Assembly: GCA_964411425.1 (NCBI GenBank)
Contig: CAYPKW010000002.1
Location: forward strand, 46,809-110,808
Origin: CAYPKW01 sp964411425
Lineage (GTDB): Bacteria; Pseudomonadota; Alphaproteobacteria; Dongiales; Dongiaceae
Reading direction: 5' to 3'
DNA length: 64,000 nt
Below the pieces are notes generated by a model, which was given only the letters and a program-made list of their open reading frames with translations, was not told the origin of the DNA and ran no database searches. This document shows positions 42,530-53,718 of this stretch, piece by piece. The number at the start of each line of letters is the position of its first letter. Within the stretch, counting starts at the first letter, position 1. The translations under genes and the position numbers were made by a program.

Positions 42530-44095
42530 ATGGATCGCAGCCTGTCCCAGCCGTCGAACGTCACGCCGCTGCGCGGCGGCGAGGCGTCCGCGGCGCGCGT
42601 GCCGCCGCACAACTACGAGGCGGAGCAGGCGCTGTTGGGCGCCATCCTCGCCAACAACCTGGCGTTCGACAAGGTCAACGAGTTCCTGCGCCCCGAGCAC
42701 TTCGCCGATCCGCTGCACGGCCGCGTCTACGAGGCCGCCGGCAAGCTGATCCAGCGCGGGCAGAGCGCCAATTTCCTCACCCTCAAGAATCTGTTCGACC
42801 AGGACCCGGCGCTGACCGATGTCGGCGGCGCGCAGTACCTGGAGCGGCTCGCGGGCGCCATTGTCACCATCATCAACGCCGAGGACTACGGGCGCGCCGT
42901 CCACGATCTCTTTCTGCGCCGAATGCTCATCAATCTGGGCGAAGAGGTGGTCAACGACGCCTTCAAGCACGACCTCGACCTCGCAGCGCGCGACCAGATC
43001 GAGAAGGCGGAGCAACAGCTTTACCTGCTGGCCGAGAGCGGCGATACGGAGGCCCGCTTGGTGCCGCTCGCCCGCGCCATGGAACGCGCGCTGAAGATGG
43101 CCGAGACGGCGCACAAGCGCTCGAGCCACGTCACCGGCGTCACCACCGGCCTTGTGGATCTGGACAAGCGGCTAGGCGGGCTGCACCCTTCGGACCTAGT
43201 GATCATTGCCGGCCGGCCGGGCATGGGCAAGACGGCGCTCGCCACCAACATCGCGTTCAACGCGGCCGAGGCCTACAAGGAGCTGCGCGAGGAGAGCGGC
43301 GCGGTCAAGGTGCTGGAGGGCGCCAAGGTGGCGTTCTTCTCGCTCGAAATGTCGTCCGAGCAGTTGGCGACCCGCATCCTGGCCGAGCAGACCGGCGTTT
43401 CCTCCGACCGCATCCGTCGCGGCGAGGTCAAGAACGAGGATTTCCCGCGCTTCGTCCAGGCGGCGCAGAAATTGGAGCGCCTGGCGCTGTTCATCGACGA
43501 CACGCCGGCCCTGAGCGTGCCCACGCTGCGCACCCGGGCGCGGCGCCTGAAGCGCCAGCACGGACTGGGGCTGATTGTCGTGGACTACCTGCAACTGATG
43601 CGCCCCGCCGGCTATTCCAGGCCCGACAACCGGGTGCAGGAAGTCAGCGAGATCACCCGCGGGCTCAAGGCGATCGCCAAGGAACTCGACGTGCCGGTGC
43701 TCGCGCTGTCGCAGCTTTCCCGCGCCGTCGAGCAGCGCGACGACAAGCGCCCGCAGCTCTCCGACTTGCGCGAATCGGGCTCCATCGAGCAGGACGCCGA
43801 CGTGGTCATGTTCATTTATAGAGAGGAATACTATCACGAACGCACAATTCCGAAAGAAACAAACTATGACTTGACTAACGAAGATGAAAAGATAAGAAAA
43901 GAAGAAAATGCAAAATACGATAGGGAAATGCGCAAGTGGCACAATAAGATGGAAAAGATTCACAACGCCGCCGAGCTCGACATCGCCAAGCAGCGCCATG
44001 GGCCGACCGGCATGGTTCGCCTGTTCTTCGACGGGCACGTGACGAAGTTCGGCAATCTGGTGCGGGACGATCAACTTCCCGATGCCATCTACTGA
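42530..44095 (+). CDS. dnaB: Replicative DNA helicase DnaB
   Basis: A 521-residue hexameric helicase. The N-domain (PPHNYEAEQALLGAIL) is followed by a RecA-type ATPase domain with Walker A GRPGMGKT (about 227-234), FFSLEMSSEQL, Walker B LIVVDYLQLM and LRESGSIEQDADVV. It unwinds DNA at replication forks. Residues about 428-477 (bases 43811-43960) lie in a lineage-typical insertion after FIYREEYY, but their DNA is about 34 % GC by my count and uses AGA, ATA, ACA and AAA codons rare in the rest. The frame is intact and the following AKQRHGPTG motif is normal. The end overlaps alr by 14 bases. Confidence 0.97.
   Translation: MDRSLSQPSNVTPLRGGEASAARVPPHNYEAEQALLGAILANNLAFDKVNEFLRPEHFADPLHGRVYEAAGKLIQRGQSANFLTLKNLFDQDPALTDVGGAQYLERLAGAIVTIINAEDYGRAVHDLFLRRMLINLGEEVVNDAFKHDLDLAARDQIEKAEQQLYLLAESGDTEARLVPLARAMERALKMAETAHKRSSHVTGVTTGLVDLDKRLGGLHPSDLVIIAGRPGMGKTALATNIAFNAAEAYKELREESGAVKVLEGAKVAFFSLEMSSEQLATRILAEQTGVSSDRIRRGEVKNEDFPRFVQAAQKLERLALFIDDTPALSVPTLRTRARRLKRQHGLGLIVVDYLQLMRPAGYSRPDNRVQEVSEITRGLKAIAKELDVPVLALSQLSRAVEQRDDKRPQLSDLRESGSIEQDADVVMFIYREEYYHERTIPKETNYDLTNEDEKIRKEENAKYDREMRKWHNKMEKIHNAAELDIAKQRHGPTGMVRLFFDGHVTKFGNLVRDDQLPDAIY
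43811..43960 (+). other. AT-rich patch inside dnaB
   Basis: In this 150-base stretch 51 bases are G or C (34 % by my count), against roughly two-thirds G+C on either side. The lowest part, 43861-43920, has 17 of 60. It encodes a Lys/Glu/Asn/Tyr-rich charged segment in frame. It could be a recombined or converted segment from an AT-rich donor, an in-frame insertion, or an assembly error. Confidence 0.85.
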
Positions 44096-45200
44096 CGCCG
44101 GCAGCGAAGGCACCGGCGCCTTGCTCACCATCGACTTGGCGGCGCTCGCCGCCAACTATCGGCTGCTGCGCGCGCGGGCGCCCGCGGCCGAATGCGCCGC
44201 CGTCGTGAAGGCCGACGCCTACGGCCTCGGCATGGCGGCGGTGGCGCCGGAACTGGCGGCGGCCGGGTGCCGGACCTTCTTCGTCGCCACGCTCGACGAG
44301 GGCATGGCGCTGCGCCGCCTGCTGCCGCAGGCCGTCGTTTACGTGCTCAACGGCACCGCCTGTGGCGGCGGCGAGGAGATGGCGCAGAGCGCGCTCCGCC
44401 CCGTGCTCAACAGCCTTCCGGAGATGGACGAGTGGGCGGCGCAACCCGGCCGACCGGCGGCCGCGCTGCACATCGACACCGGGCTCAATCGCCTCGGGCT
44501 GTCGGACCAGGAGGTGACGGTCCTGGCGGGCGACCGCCGCGGCCTCGATCGCGTGGCCGTCGACCTCGTGCTCAGTCACCTGGCGGCGGCGGACGAGCCG
44601 TCGCATCCCTTGAACCGCGCCCAGCTCACGCGCTTCGAGGCGGCGCTAGCCCGGCTGTTCCCGGACCCGGCCCGCCGACCGCGGCTGAGCCTCGCCGCTT
44701 CCTCGGGCATCTTTCTCGGAGCGGACTACTGTTTCGAGCTGACCCGGCCGGGAGCCTCGATGTACGGCATCTCGCCCTTCGCAGAGGGCGCGAACCCGAT
44801 GGCGCAAGTCGCGCGTCTGCAAGGAAGAATCCTCCAGACGCGCGACATTGACACAGGCGGGACCGTTGGCTATGGTGCGACCTACCGCGCGACCCGCGCG
44901 ACGCGCGTGGCGACGGTGGCCGTCGGTTACGCCGACGGCTATTTTCGTTCGCTCGGCAATCGGGGGGGAGCCCATATCGGCGGACAGCGGTTTCCCGTCG
45001 TAGGGCGCGTATCCATGGATTTGATCACCCTCGATGTGACGGACGCGCCGCAAGCCTGTCCGGGCGCGTTCGTAGACCTAATCGGACCCGATAACCCGGT
45101 CGACGCCGTGGCCGCCGAGGCAGGCACCAACGGATACGAACTGTTGGCGCGCATGGGCGTCCGCATTCGGCGCCGCTACGTGAACGCCGGCACGCCGTGA
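44082..45200 (+). CDS. alr: Alanine racemase
   Basis: A 372-residue fold-type III PLP enzyme. The Schiff-base lysine is K43 in AAVVKADAYGLG, and the catalytic tyrosine region is in TVGYGATYRA. LTRPGASMYGISP and VGRVSMDLITLDV are characteristic. It makes D-alanine for peptidoglycan. It overlaps the end of dnaB by 14 bases, so the AT-rich patch lies about 130 bases before its start. The stop overlaps the mlaE start (GTGA). Confidence 0.96.
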   Translation: MPSTDAGSEGTGALLTIDLAALAANYRLLRARAPAAECAAVVKADAYGLGMAAVAPELAAAGCRTFFVATLDEGMALRRLLPQAVVYVLNGTACGGGEEMAQSALRPVLNSLPEMDEWAAQPGRPAAALHIDTGLNRLGLSDQEVTVLAGDRRGLDRVAVDLVLSHLAAADEPSHPLNRAQLTRFEAALARLFPDPARRPRLSLAASSGIFLGADYCFELTRPGASMYGISPFAEGANPMAQVARLQGRILQTRDIDTGGTVGYGATYRATRATRVATVAVGYADGYFRSLGNRGGAHIGGQRFPVVGRVSMDLITLDVTDAPQACPGAFVDLIGPDNPVDAVAAEAGTNGYELLARMGVRIRRRYVNAGTP

Positions 45201-45973
45201 CCGCCCTCCTGCAACCGATCGGCCGCGCCTTTCTGGGCGGCCTCGAGGCGGCCGGGCGGCTTGCAATCTTTTCCGCTTCGGCGGTGCGGCATTGCTGCCA
45301 GCCGCCGTTCTATCCGCGCCTCATCCTGCAGCAGATGATTGAGATCGGGTACTACTCCCTGCCGGTGGTAGGCCTGGTCGCGATCTTCACCGGCATGGTG
45401 CTGGCGTTGCAGAGCAGCACCGGCTTCGGTCGGTTCAACGCCGAGTCGGCGATCCCCAACGTGGTGGTGATCTCGATCACGCGCGAATTGGGGCCGGTGC
45501 TGACCGCCCTTATGGTGGCCGGGCGGGTGGGCTCGGCGATGGCTGCCGAGATCGGCACCATGCGGGTGACCGAGCAGATCGACGCACTCACCACGCTGTC
45601 GACCAACCCGATGAAGTACCTGGTCGTCCCGCGGCTCATCGCCGCGGTCGCCATGCTGCCGCTTCTGGTCGTGATCGCGGACATCATCGGCGTGTTCGGG
45701 GGCTACCTGGTCAGCATCTACAAGCTCGGCTTCAACCCCGGCACGTACCTGCACAATACTTGGGATTTCCTGGAGACGATCGACGTCGTGTCCGGCCTCG
45801 CCAAGGCCGCCGTGTTCGGTTTCCTGGTGGCGCTGCTGGGCTGCTATCACGGCTATCATTCGCGCGGCGGCGCCCAGGGCGTGGGCGGCGCCACCATCAA
45901 CGCCGTCACCATCTCCTTCATCCTGATCTTCATCTTCGACTACGCCATCACCGAGATGTTCTTCGCCCAATGA
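45197..45973 (+). CDS. mlaE: MlaE-family lipid ABC transporter permease
   Basis: A 258-residue membrane protein with about five hydrophobic helices and the MlaE/permease motifs MIEIGYYSLPVVGLVAIFTGMVLALQ and RELGPVLTALMVAGRVGSAMAAEIGTMRVTEQIDAL. It forms the membrane core of phospholipid-transport complexes. The GTG start overlaps the alr stop. Its stop overlaps mlaF. No MCE-domain (mlaD) gene follows in the window, so the substrate-binding part must be elsewhere. Confidence 0.9.
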   Translation: MTALLQPIGRAFLGGLEAAGRLAIFSASAVRHCCQPPFYPRLILQQMIEIGYYSLPVVGLVAIFTGMVLALQSSTGFGRFNAESAIPNVVVISITRELGPVLTALMVAGRVGSAMAAEIGTMRVTEQIDALTTLSTNPMKYLVVPRLIAAVAMLPLLVVIADIIGVFGGYLVSIYKLGFNPGTYLHNTWDFLETIDVVSGLAKAAVFGFLVALLGCYHGYHSRGGAQGVGGATINAVTISFILIFIFDYAITEMFFAQ

Positions 45974-46749
45974 ATGAGCGTGCCCCGAAGATCGCGATCC
46001 GCGGCCTGCATAAGTCCTTCGGCGAGAAAAGGGTGCTGAACGGCCTCGACATCGACATCGCGGTCGGCGAATCGATGGTGGTCATCGGCGGCTCCGGCAC
46101 CGGCAAGTCGGTGATGATCAAGTGCGTGCTGGGCCTGCTGCAGCCCGACGCCGGCAGCATCAAGGTGGACGGCGAAGAGGTGATCGGCATGCCGGCGCGC
46201 GAGCGCGAGCGCGTCTTGCGCAAGTTCGGCATGCTGTTCCAGGGCGCCGCCCTGTTCGACAGCCTGAATGTTTGGGAGAACGTCGCCTTCGGCCTGATCG
46301 AGGGGCGCGGGATGAAGCGCGCCGAGGCAAAGGAAATCGCGCTACACAAGTTGGGCGCCGTCGGCCTCGGCCCGGAAGTGGGCGAGATCTGGCCTGCCGA
46401 GCTGTCCGGCGGCATGCAGAAGCGCGTGGCACTCGCCCGCGCGATTGCCACCGAGCCCGAGATCATCTTTTTCGACGAGCCGACCACCGGCCTCGACCCC
46501 ATCATGGGCGACGTGATCAACGATCTGGTCAAGAAATGCGTGGACGGGCTCGGCGCCACGGCCCTCTCGATCACCCACGACATGGCGAGCGTGCGCCGCA
46601 TCGCCGACCGGGTAGCCATGATCTACAACGGCCGGATCGTCTGGTCGGGGCCGGCCGAGACAATCGACAAGTCCGGCAACGCCTACGTGGACCAGTTCAT
46701 CCACGGCCGGGCCGAGGGACCGATCCAGATGCCGATCAGGCCCTTGTGA
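45970..46749 (+). CDS. mlaF: MlaF-family lipid ABC transporter ATPase
   Basis: A 259-residue ABC ATPase. Walker A is GGSGTGKS (40-47), the signature LSGGMQKRVALARA, Walker B IIFFDEPTTGLDP; the TGLDPIMGDVI variant is typical of MlaF. It overlaps mlaE by four bases (ATGA) and powers that permease. radA follows after 13 bases. Confidence 0.92.
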   Translation: MNERAPKIAIRGLHKSFGEKRVLNGLDIDIAVGESMVVIGGSGTGKSVMIKCVLGLLQPDAGSIKVDGEEVIGMPARERERVLRKFGMLFQGAALFDSLNVWENVAFGLIEGRGMKRAEAKEIALHKLGAVGLGPEVGEIWPAELSGGMQKRVALARAIATEPEIIFFDEPTTGLDPIMGDVINDLVKKCVDGLGATALSITHDMASVRRIADRVAMIYNGRIVWSGPAETIDKSGNAYVDQFIHGRAEGPIQMPIRPL

Positions 46750-46762
46750 GCGGGGAGGCGGC

Positions 46763-48184
46763 GTGGCACGAGCGAACGCGATCTACGCCTGCCAGGCCTG
46801 CGGCGCCAGCTACCCGCGCTGGTGGGGGCGCTGCGAGGCGTGCGGCGCGGGGGGTACCATCGTCGAAGAGGCGCCCCGCGAGGTGACGCCGAAGGGTGTC
46901 GCCGGCCGCGGCCGGCGGCTCCAGCTCGAAAGCCTGGCCGGCCCGGTGGAGGATCGCGAGTTGCGTCTCTCCACGGGGATCGGCGAGCTCGACCGGGTAG
47001 TGGGCGGCGGGCTGGTCCGCGGCTCGACCGTGCTGGTCGGCGGCGATCCGGGGATCGGCAAGTCGACGCTGCTGCTGCAGGTCGCGGCGGCGCTTAGCGG
47101 CACCGCGCGCTGCGTCTATATCTCCGGCGAGGAATCGGTGGCGCAAATCCGCCTGCGCGCGCGCCGGCTGGGGCTTGGCGCGCCGGCACTGGAGCTTGCC
47201 AGCGCCACCAGCCTGCGCGACATCCTGACGAGTCTAGAGGAGGGCGAAGCGCCAGCGCTCGCGGTCATCGATTCGATCCAGACCATGTACGTCGACACCC
47301 TCGATTCGGCGCCCGGCACCGTCGCCCAGGTGCGGGCCAGCGCCGGCGAGCTGATCCGCCTCGCCAAGCGGCGCGACACGACCATGTTCCTGGTCGGCCA
47401 CGTCACGAAGGAGGGTCTGATCGCGGGGCCGCGCGTGCTCGAACACATGGTCGACACCGTGCTCTACTTCGAGGGCGAGCGCGGGCACCATTTCCGCATC
47501 CTCAGAGCGGTGAAGAATCGCTTCGGTCCCACCGACGAGATCGGCGTGTTCGAGATGACCGATGCCGGGCTGGCGGAGGTTGCGAACCCGTCCGCCTTGT
47601 TCCTTGCCGAGCGGCGCGCCGACGCGAGCGGCGCCTCGGTGTTCGCCGGCATCGAGGGCACGCGCCCGTTGCTGGTCGAGATCCAGGCGTTGCTGGCGCC
47701 CTCCCCGCTTGCCGCGCCGCGCCGCGCCGTGGTCGGCTGGGACAGCGGGCGGCTCGCCATGGTGATGGCGGTCCTGGAAGCGCGTTGCGGGCTCTCGCTC
47801 GGCGGGCGCGACGTCTATCTCAACGTCGCCGGCGGTCTCAGGATCGCCGAACCGGCGGCGGACCTGGCGGTGGCGGCGGCGCTCGTCTCCTCGCTGGCCG
47901 ACGCCCCGGTGCCGACCGACATGGTAGTATTCGGCGAGGTCGGCCTGAGCGGCGAGGTGCGCGCGGTGGCGCAGCGCGACCAACGGCTCAAGGAGGCGGC
48001 GAAACTGGGCTTCGCCCGCGCGCTGACGCCGCGACGGATGAAGGCCGCGGCGGGCCCGGAGGGAATCTCGGTGCTGGAGATCGCGCATCTCGGCGACTTG
48101 CTGGCGCTGTTCCCGGTCAAGCCCTCGAACGCGCGGCACCGGGAGCGGACGCAGCGCCAGCCCTACGCCGCCGACAGCGCATGA
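46763..48184 (+). CDS. radA: DNA repair protein RadA
   Basis: A 473-residue protein. A four-Cys zinc finger (C10, C13, C24, C27) is followed by a RecA-like domain with Walker A GDPGIGKST, the RadA-specific KNRFG motif (about 251-255) and a C-terminal Lon-like domain (NVAGGLRIAEPAADLAVAAAL, GEVGLSGEVRAV). It helps branch migration in recombination. The GTG start follows GGGGAGG. The C-terminal tail is basic. Confidence 0.96.
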   Translation: MARANAIYACQACGASYPRWWGRCEACGAGGTIVEEAPREVTPKGVAGRGRRLQLESLAGPVEDRELRLSTGIGELDRVVGGGLVRGSTVLVGGDPGIGKSTLLLQVAAALSGTARCVYISGEESVAQIRLRARRLGLGAPALELASATSLRDILTSLEEGEAPALAVIDSIQTMYVDTLDSAPGTVAQVRASAGELIRLAKRRDTTMFLVGHVTKEGLIAGPRVLEHMVDTVLYFEGERGHHFRILRAVKNRFGPTDEIGVFEMTDAGLAEVANPSALFLAERRADASGASVFAGIEGTRPLLVEIQALLAPSPLAAPRRAVVGWDSGRLAMVMAVLEARCGLSLGGRDVYLNVAGGLRIAEPAADLAVAAALVSSLADAPVPTDMVVFGEVGLSGEVRAVAQRDQRLKEAAKLGFARALTPRRMKAAAGPEGISVLEIAHLGDLLALFPVKPSNARHRERTQRQPYAADSA

Positions 48185-48193
48185 GGGAACGCC

Positions 48194-48831
48194 ATGGATA
48201 ACCTGCCCGCCAATGCGATCGACCTCGGCGTCGCGGCGGTGCTGCTCGTATCGGCGCTGCTGGCCTTCGCGCTCGGTCTCCTGCGCGGCGCCCTCATGGT
48301 GGCGGCATGGATCGCCGCGGCGGTGGCGACCGTCGTCGGCTTCGACCCGCTGAAGCCGCTTCTGCGCCAGCACATCGCGCTCACCATCCTGGCCGATGCC
48401 GTCACGGCGGGGGCCATATTCGTCGTCACCCTGCTGGTCGTCACCGCGATCTGCCACGTGCTGTCGCGCGCCGTGCCGCGCGGCGGCGCCTTCGGCGCGC
48501 TCGATAGGTCGTTGGGGCTCGTGTTCGGCTTCGGGCTCGGCGTCGTCCTCGTCTGCCTCGCCTATCTGGGCTTCACCTGGGTGGTGCCCGAGAAGGATCG
48601 CCCGGCCTGGGTAAGCGAGGCGCGCAGCCTGCCGTACTTGGCCCAAGGCGCCGAGCAGTTGCGCCTGATCTTCGGCCGCTACTTGCGCCGGGACGCCGAC
48701 GCCGAAAGCGGCGCCGCCGGCGGCGCCGCGCCCGGCCCCGGTCAGCCCGCCGAATCCTCTGGATCGGCCGAGGGATCGGGCTATAAGGATGCCGAACGCA
48801 ACGAGCTCGACCGGCTGATCCAAGGCACGCA

Positions 48832-48835
<4 letters not shown>
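48194..48835 (+). CDS. cvpA: CvpA family membrane protein
   Basis: A 213-residue protein with four N-terminal hydrophobic helices (to about residue 130) and a soluble, low-complexity tail rich in Gly, Ala, Ser and Pro. The AFALGLLRGALMVAAWIAA and GALDRSLGLVFGFGLGVVLV segments match CvpA. In E. coli cvpA is upstream of purF and linked to colicin V production and bile tolerance. The same order is kept here, with a GTGA overlap into purF. Confidence 0.93.
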
Positions 48836-50300
<1,465 letters not shown>

Positions 50301-50304
<4 letters not shown>

Positions 50305-51029
50305 CGGCTGGGACGAGGCTCTCGGATCGCATCGCGTTGGTGACCGGCGCTTCGCGCGGCATCGGGGCGGCGGTCGCCAAGCGCTTCGCGGCCGAGGGCG
50401 CCCATGTGGTGCTGACCGCCCGCACCGTGGGCGGGCTCGAGGAGGTGGATGACGCGGTGCGCGCCCTCGGCGGGACCGCGACCCTCGTCCCTCTCGACCT
50501 CACCGACGGGGACGCCATCGACCGGCTGGGCCAGGCGCTACACGAGCGCTATCGCCGGCTCGACGTGCTCGCGGCCTGCGCCGGCGACCTCGGCACGTTG
50601 ACGCCCATCGCGCACATCACGCCGAAAGATTGGGAGCGAGTGCTGGCGGTGAATCTGACCGCCAACTACCGCCTCATCCGCGGCCTCGATCCGCTGTTGC
50701 GCGCCGGCCCGGCGGGACGCGCCATCTTCGTCACCTCGGGCGCGGGGCGAACCCCGCGCGCCTTCTGGGGAACCTATGCCGTGAGCAAGGCCGCGCTCGA
50801 CATGCTCGTGGGCCTCTACGCCGCCGAGACGCGGCAGACGAACTTGCGCGTCAACTTGGTCGACCCCGGGGCGGTGCGCACCGCCATGCGCGCGCGGGCC
50901 TATCCGGGCGAGGACCCGGCGAGCCTGCCGCACCCGGACGAGGTGATGGAGAGCTTCGTCGAGCTGGCCGAGGTTTCCTCTACCCGCCACGGCGAGACCG
51001 TGGCAGCAAAGGCGACGGCCGGCCGATAA
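50301..51029 (+). CDS. Short-chain dehydrogenase/reductase (SDR)
   Basis: A 242-residue SDR: VTGASRGIG cofactor motif, ACAGDLG in place of NNAG, and the Tyr-Lys pair in GTYAVSKAAL with Ser in VTSGAGR. It starts with GTG, overlapping the purF stop (GTGA), so it is the last gene of the run from dnaB. The substrate is unknown. It is convergent with der, seven bases apart. Confidence 0.9.
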
Positions 51030-51035
51030 ATCGCC

Positions 51036-52376
51036 TCAGTCCTGCTTCACGTAAGGGTTCGCCCCTGCGCGCGGCACGATGCGGATCGGCACGCCGGGCA
51101 GGTCGAAGGCCTGGCGCATGCCGCCCACCAAGTACCGCAAGTAGGCCTCTGGCAGGCGGCCAGTGCGGCCGCCGAACAGCGCGAAGGTGGGGGGCCGGGT
51201 CTTGATCTGCGTCATGTAACGCAGCTTGAGCCGGCGTCCGTCGACGAGTGGGGGCGGATGCGCCTCGACCGCCGCGGCGAGCCAGCGATTGAGCGCCGCC
51301 GTGGCGATACGGCGCCCCCATCGATCGTAGGTCGACAACACCGCTTCCATCAATCGGTCCAGGTTGTGGCCGGTGAGCGCCGAGATCGGCACCATGGCGA
51401 GGCCGCGGGCCTGCGACAGCGAGGTCTCCAGCCGGTCGGAAATGCGGGCGAGCGCCGCCCGCCTGTCTTCGACCAGGTCCCACTTGTTGGCCGCCAGCAC
51501 CAGAGCGCGCCCCTCCTCCAGCACGCGCCGCGCGATGGCGAGGTCCTGCTTCTCCAGGCCGTCCTCGGCGTCCAGCACGAGCACCGCGACATGGGCGAAG
51601 CGGATGGCGCGGAGAGCGTCCTCGCTCGAGATGCGCTCCATCTTCTCGGCCACCTTGGCGCGCCGGCGCAGCCCGGCCGTGTCGATGAGCCGCACCGGCC
51701 GGCCCTGGAAGTTCCACTCCACGGCGATCGCGTCGCGGGTGATCCCCGATTCCGGGCCGGTCAGCACCCGTTCCTCGCCGATCAGGTTGTTGACCAGCGT
51801 CGACTTGCCCACATTGGGCCGTCCGACCACGGCGAGGTGAATGACCTCGGCCACGGTATCCGCCTCCGCGCCGGCGTCGGCGGGCCGCAGGCGGTCGGCC
51901 AGCGCGCGATACAGGTCGGCCATGCCTTCGCCGTGCTCGGCCGAAATCGGCACCGGCTCGCCGAAGCCGAGCGCGTAGGCCTCGATCAGCCCCAGGGCGC
52001 CCCCCGCGCCCTCGCATTTGTTGGCGACGAGCACGATGGGCCGGCTCAGCTTGCGCAGCCAGCGGGCGAAATCCCGGTCGAGCGGCGTCACGCCGGCGCG
52101 CGCGTCGATGAGCAGCAGGGCAACGTCGGCGCCTTCGACCGCCATCTCCGTCTGACGGCGCATGCGCGCCGCGAGGGCCGCTCCGCTCGCGTCCTCGAAG
52201 CCGGCGGTATCGACCACCCGGAAGCGCAGGTCGCCGAGGCGCCCTTGCGCTTCCCGCCGGTCGCGGGTGACGCCCGGCGCATCGTCCACCAGCGCCAGCC
52301 GGCGCCCGGCCAGGCGGTTGAACAGCGTCGACTTGCCGACGTTGGGCCGGCCGACGATCGCCACCGTGGGGGCCAT
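51036..52376 (-). CDS. der: Ribosome biogenesis GTPase Der (EngA)
   Basis: A 446-residue protein with two tandem GTPase domains (G1 motifs GRPNVGKST at about 8-16 and 183-191; NKCEG and NKWDL as G4) and a C-terminal KH-like domain ([20 protein letters not shown]). Der acts in 50S subunit assembly. It follows bamB by four bases, an order seen in many proteobacteria. Confidence 0.97.
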   Translation of the reverse strand: MAPTVAIVGRPNVGKSTLFNRLAGRRLALVDDAPGVTRDRREAQGRLGDLRFRVVDTAGFEDASGAALAARMRRQTEMAVEGADVALLLIDARAGVTPLDRDFARWLRKLSRPIVLVANKCEGAGGALGLIEAYALGFGEPVPISAEHGEGMADLYRALADRLRPADAGAEADTVAEVIHLAVVGRPNVGKSTLVNNLIGEERVLTGPESGITRDAIAVEWNFQGRPVRLIDTAGLRRRAKVAEKMERISSEDALRAIRFAHVAVLVLDAEDGLEKQDLAIARRVLEEGRALVLAANKWDLVEDRRAALARISDRLETSLSQARGLAMVPISALTGHNLDRLMEAVLSTYDRWGRRIATAALNRWLAAAVEAHPPPLVDGRRLKLRYMTQIKTRPPTFALFGGRTGRLPEAYLRYLVGGMRQAFDLPGVPIRIVPRAGANPYVKQD

Positions 52377-52380
52377 GCGT

Positions 52381-53718
52381 TTAGCGCAGCGCGATCAGGT
52401 CGGCGCTGTCGGAGACGAAGAAGAGCGTGTCGCCGGCGACCACGGGCGGCAATTGCGCCGGCGCCGGCAGCTCGATCCGGCCGAGGATTTTGCCCGTATA
52501 GGGCGAGACCGAGAGCGCCTCGCCGCTGCTGCCGGTGACGATCAGGCGGTCGCCGGCGAGCACGGGGCCGTGCCAAAGAATCGGGCCCTCGCGCTCCTCC
52601 TCGTCCTCGTAAGCCGGCAGCGCCTGGATCCATTTGATGCGCCCGTTCTGCCGCGTCAGGCAAATGAGCTCGCCGTTGTTGTCGAGCACGAACACGAAGT
52701 CGCCGGCCACCCAGGGGCTCTCGGTGCCGCCGATATCGCGCTGCCACACCCGATCGCCCCCCCTGAGGTCGATGGCGGCGAGCGTGCCGCTGTTGCTGAT
52801 CGCCACGACAAGCTCGCGGTCGATCGCCGGCCGGCCCCGGATGTCGCTCAACGCCGCCGCGGCGCTGGTGCGCGCGATGCCGGCGAGGTTCTCGCTCCAC
52901 AGGGTTCGCCCGGTCTCCGCGCGCAGCGCGTAGATGTCGCCCGAGCTGTAGGCGACGACCACCGTGCTGCCGAGCACCGCCGGGGACGCCCCGCCCAGCA
53001 ACCCGGCGCTTTCCAGCACGGCGCCGGCCTGCGACCACAACCGCCGTCCGTCGTCGGCGGCCAGCGTGAACAACTGGTTGTCGATGGAGACGACGAACAC
53101 CCGGCCATCGCTGACCGTCGGCGGGGTACGTATCGGCCCCTCGACGCGGCTCCGCCACACTTCCGCGCCCGAGGCGGCGTCAAGCCGAAACACGAGCGCG
53201 AACGGCGTTGTCACGTATAGACCGCCGTCGGCCAGCGCAAGGCCGCCGCCGAACAGGTCGTCGTCCTCCTCCTCGGGCGTGAGATCGACCTGCCACAACT
53301 GACTGCCGCTGCCGGCGTCGAACGCGCTCACCGTGTTGGCGGTGTCGAGCGTATAGATGCGGCCGCCGGCCACCACGGGCTCGGCCATCATGCGCTCCGA
53401 ATCGCTGGCCGCGGCGCCGATGTCCGCGCTCCACCGCACGGCCACGGACTCCGGCAAGGCCAGGTGATGCATGGCGTGCGCCGTGTTGCCGCCCGCCTGC
53501 GGCCAGTCGGGATTGCTGTATGGTTGCGGCAGACGGACGCGCAGATCCGCGAGCTCGTCGTCGGGCACCAAGGACCGATCGAGCCGCAGGACCGAAATGC
53601 GCTCGCCCGGCAGCGGCGGGGCTTCAGGCGCGCCGAGGAAGTCGAGGCCCAAGCTCTCGCAGCCGCCCAGCAGCAGGACGAGGGCGAGCCATATCGGCGC
53701 CACGCGTTTCGCGGGCAT
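52381..53718 (-). CDS. bamB: Outer-membrane assembly lipoprotein BamB (beta-propeller)
   Basis: A 445-residue lipoprotein. The signal peptide ends in lipobox LLGGC with C20. The rest is PQQ-like beta-propeller repeats (for example [45 protein letters not shown]), eight blades expected. BamB supports insertion of outer-membrane proteins by BamA. It is a periplasm-facing lipoprotein. Its start codon overlaps the stop of the YfgM-like gene by one base (TAATG). Confidence 0.92.
   Translation of the reverse strand: MPAKRVAPIWLALVLLLGGCESLGLDFLGAPEAPPLPGERISVLRLDRSLVPDDELADLRVRLPQPYSNPDWPQAGGNTAHAMHHLALPESVAVRWSADIGAAASDSERMMAEPVVAGGRIYTLDTANTVSAFDAGSGSQLWQVDLTPEEEDDDLFGGGLALADGGLYVTTPFALVFRLDAASGAEVWRSRVEGPIRTPPTVSDGRVFVVSIDNQLFTLAADDGRRLWSQAGAVLESAGLLGGASPAVLGSTVVVAYSSGDIYALRAETGRTLWSENLAGIARTSAAAALSDIRGRPAIDRELVVAISNSGTLAAIDLRGGDRVWQRDIGGTESPWVAGDFVFVLDNNGELICLTRQNGRIKWIQALPAYEDEEEREGPILWHGPVLAGDRLIVTGSSGEALSVSPYTGKILGRIELPAPAQLPPVVAGDTLFFVSDSADLIALR

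Noticed and set aside
43811..43960. Intein or intron in dnaB
   Set aside because: DnaB is a common intein host, but the patch is only about 50 codons, lacks splicing motifs (N-terminal Cys/Ser block, terminal His-Asn) and is away from the usual P-loop insertion sites.
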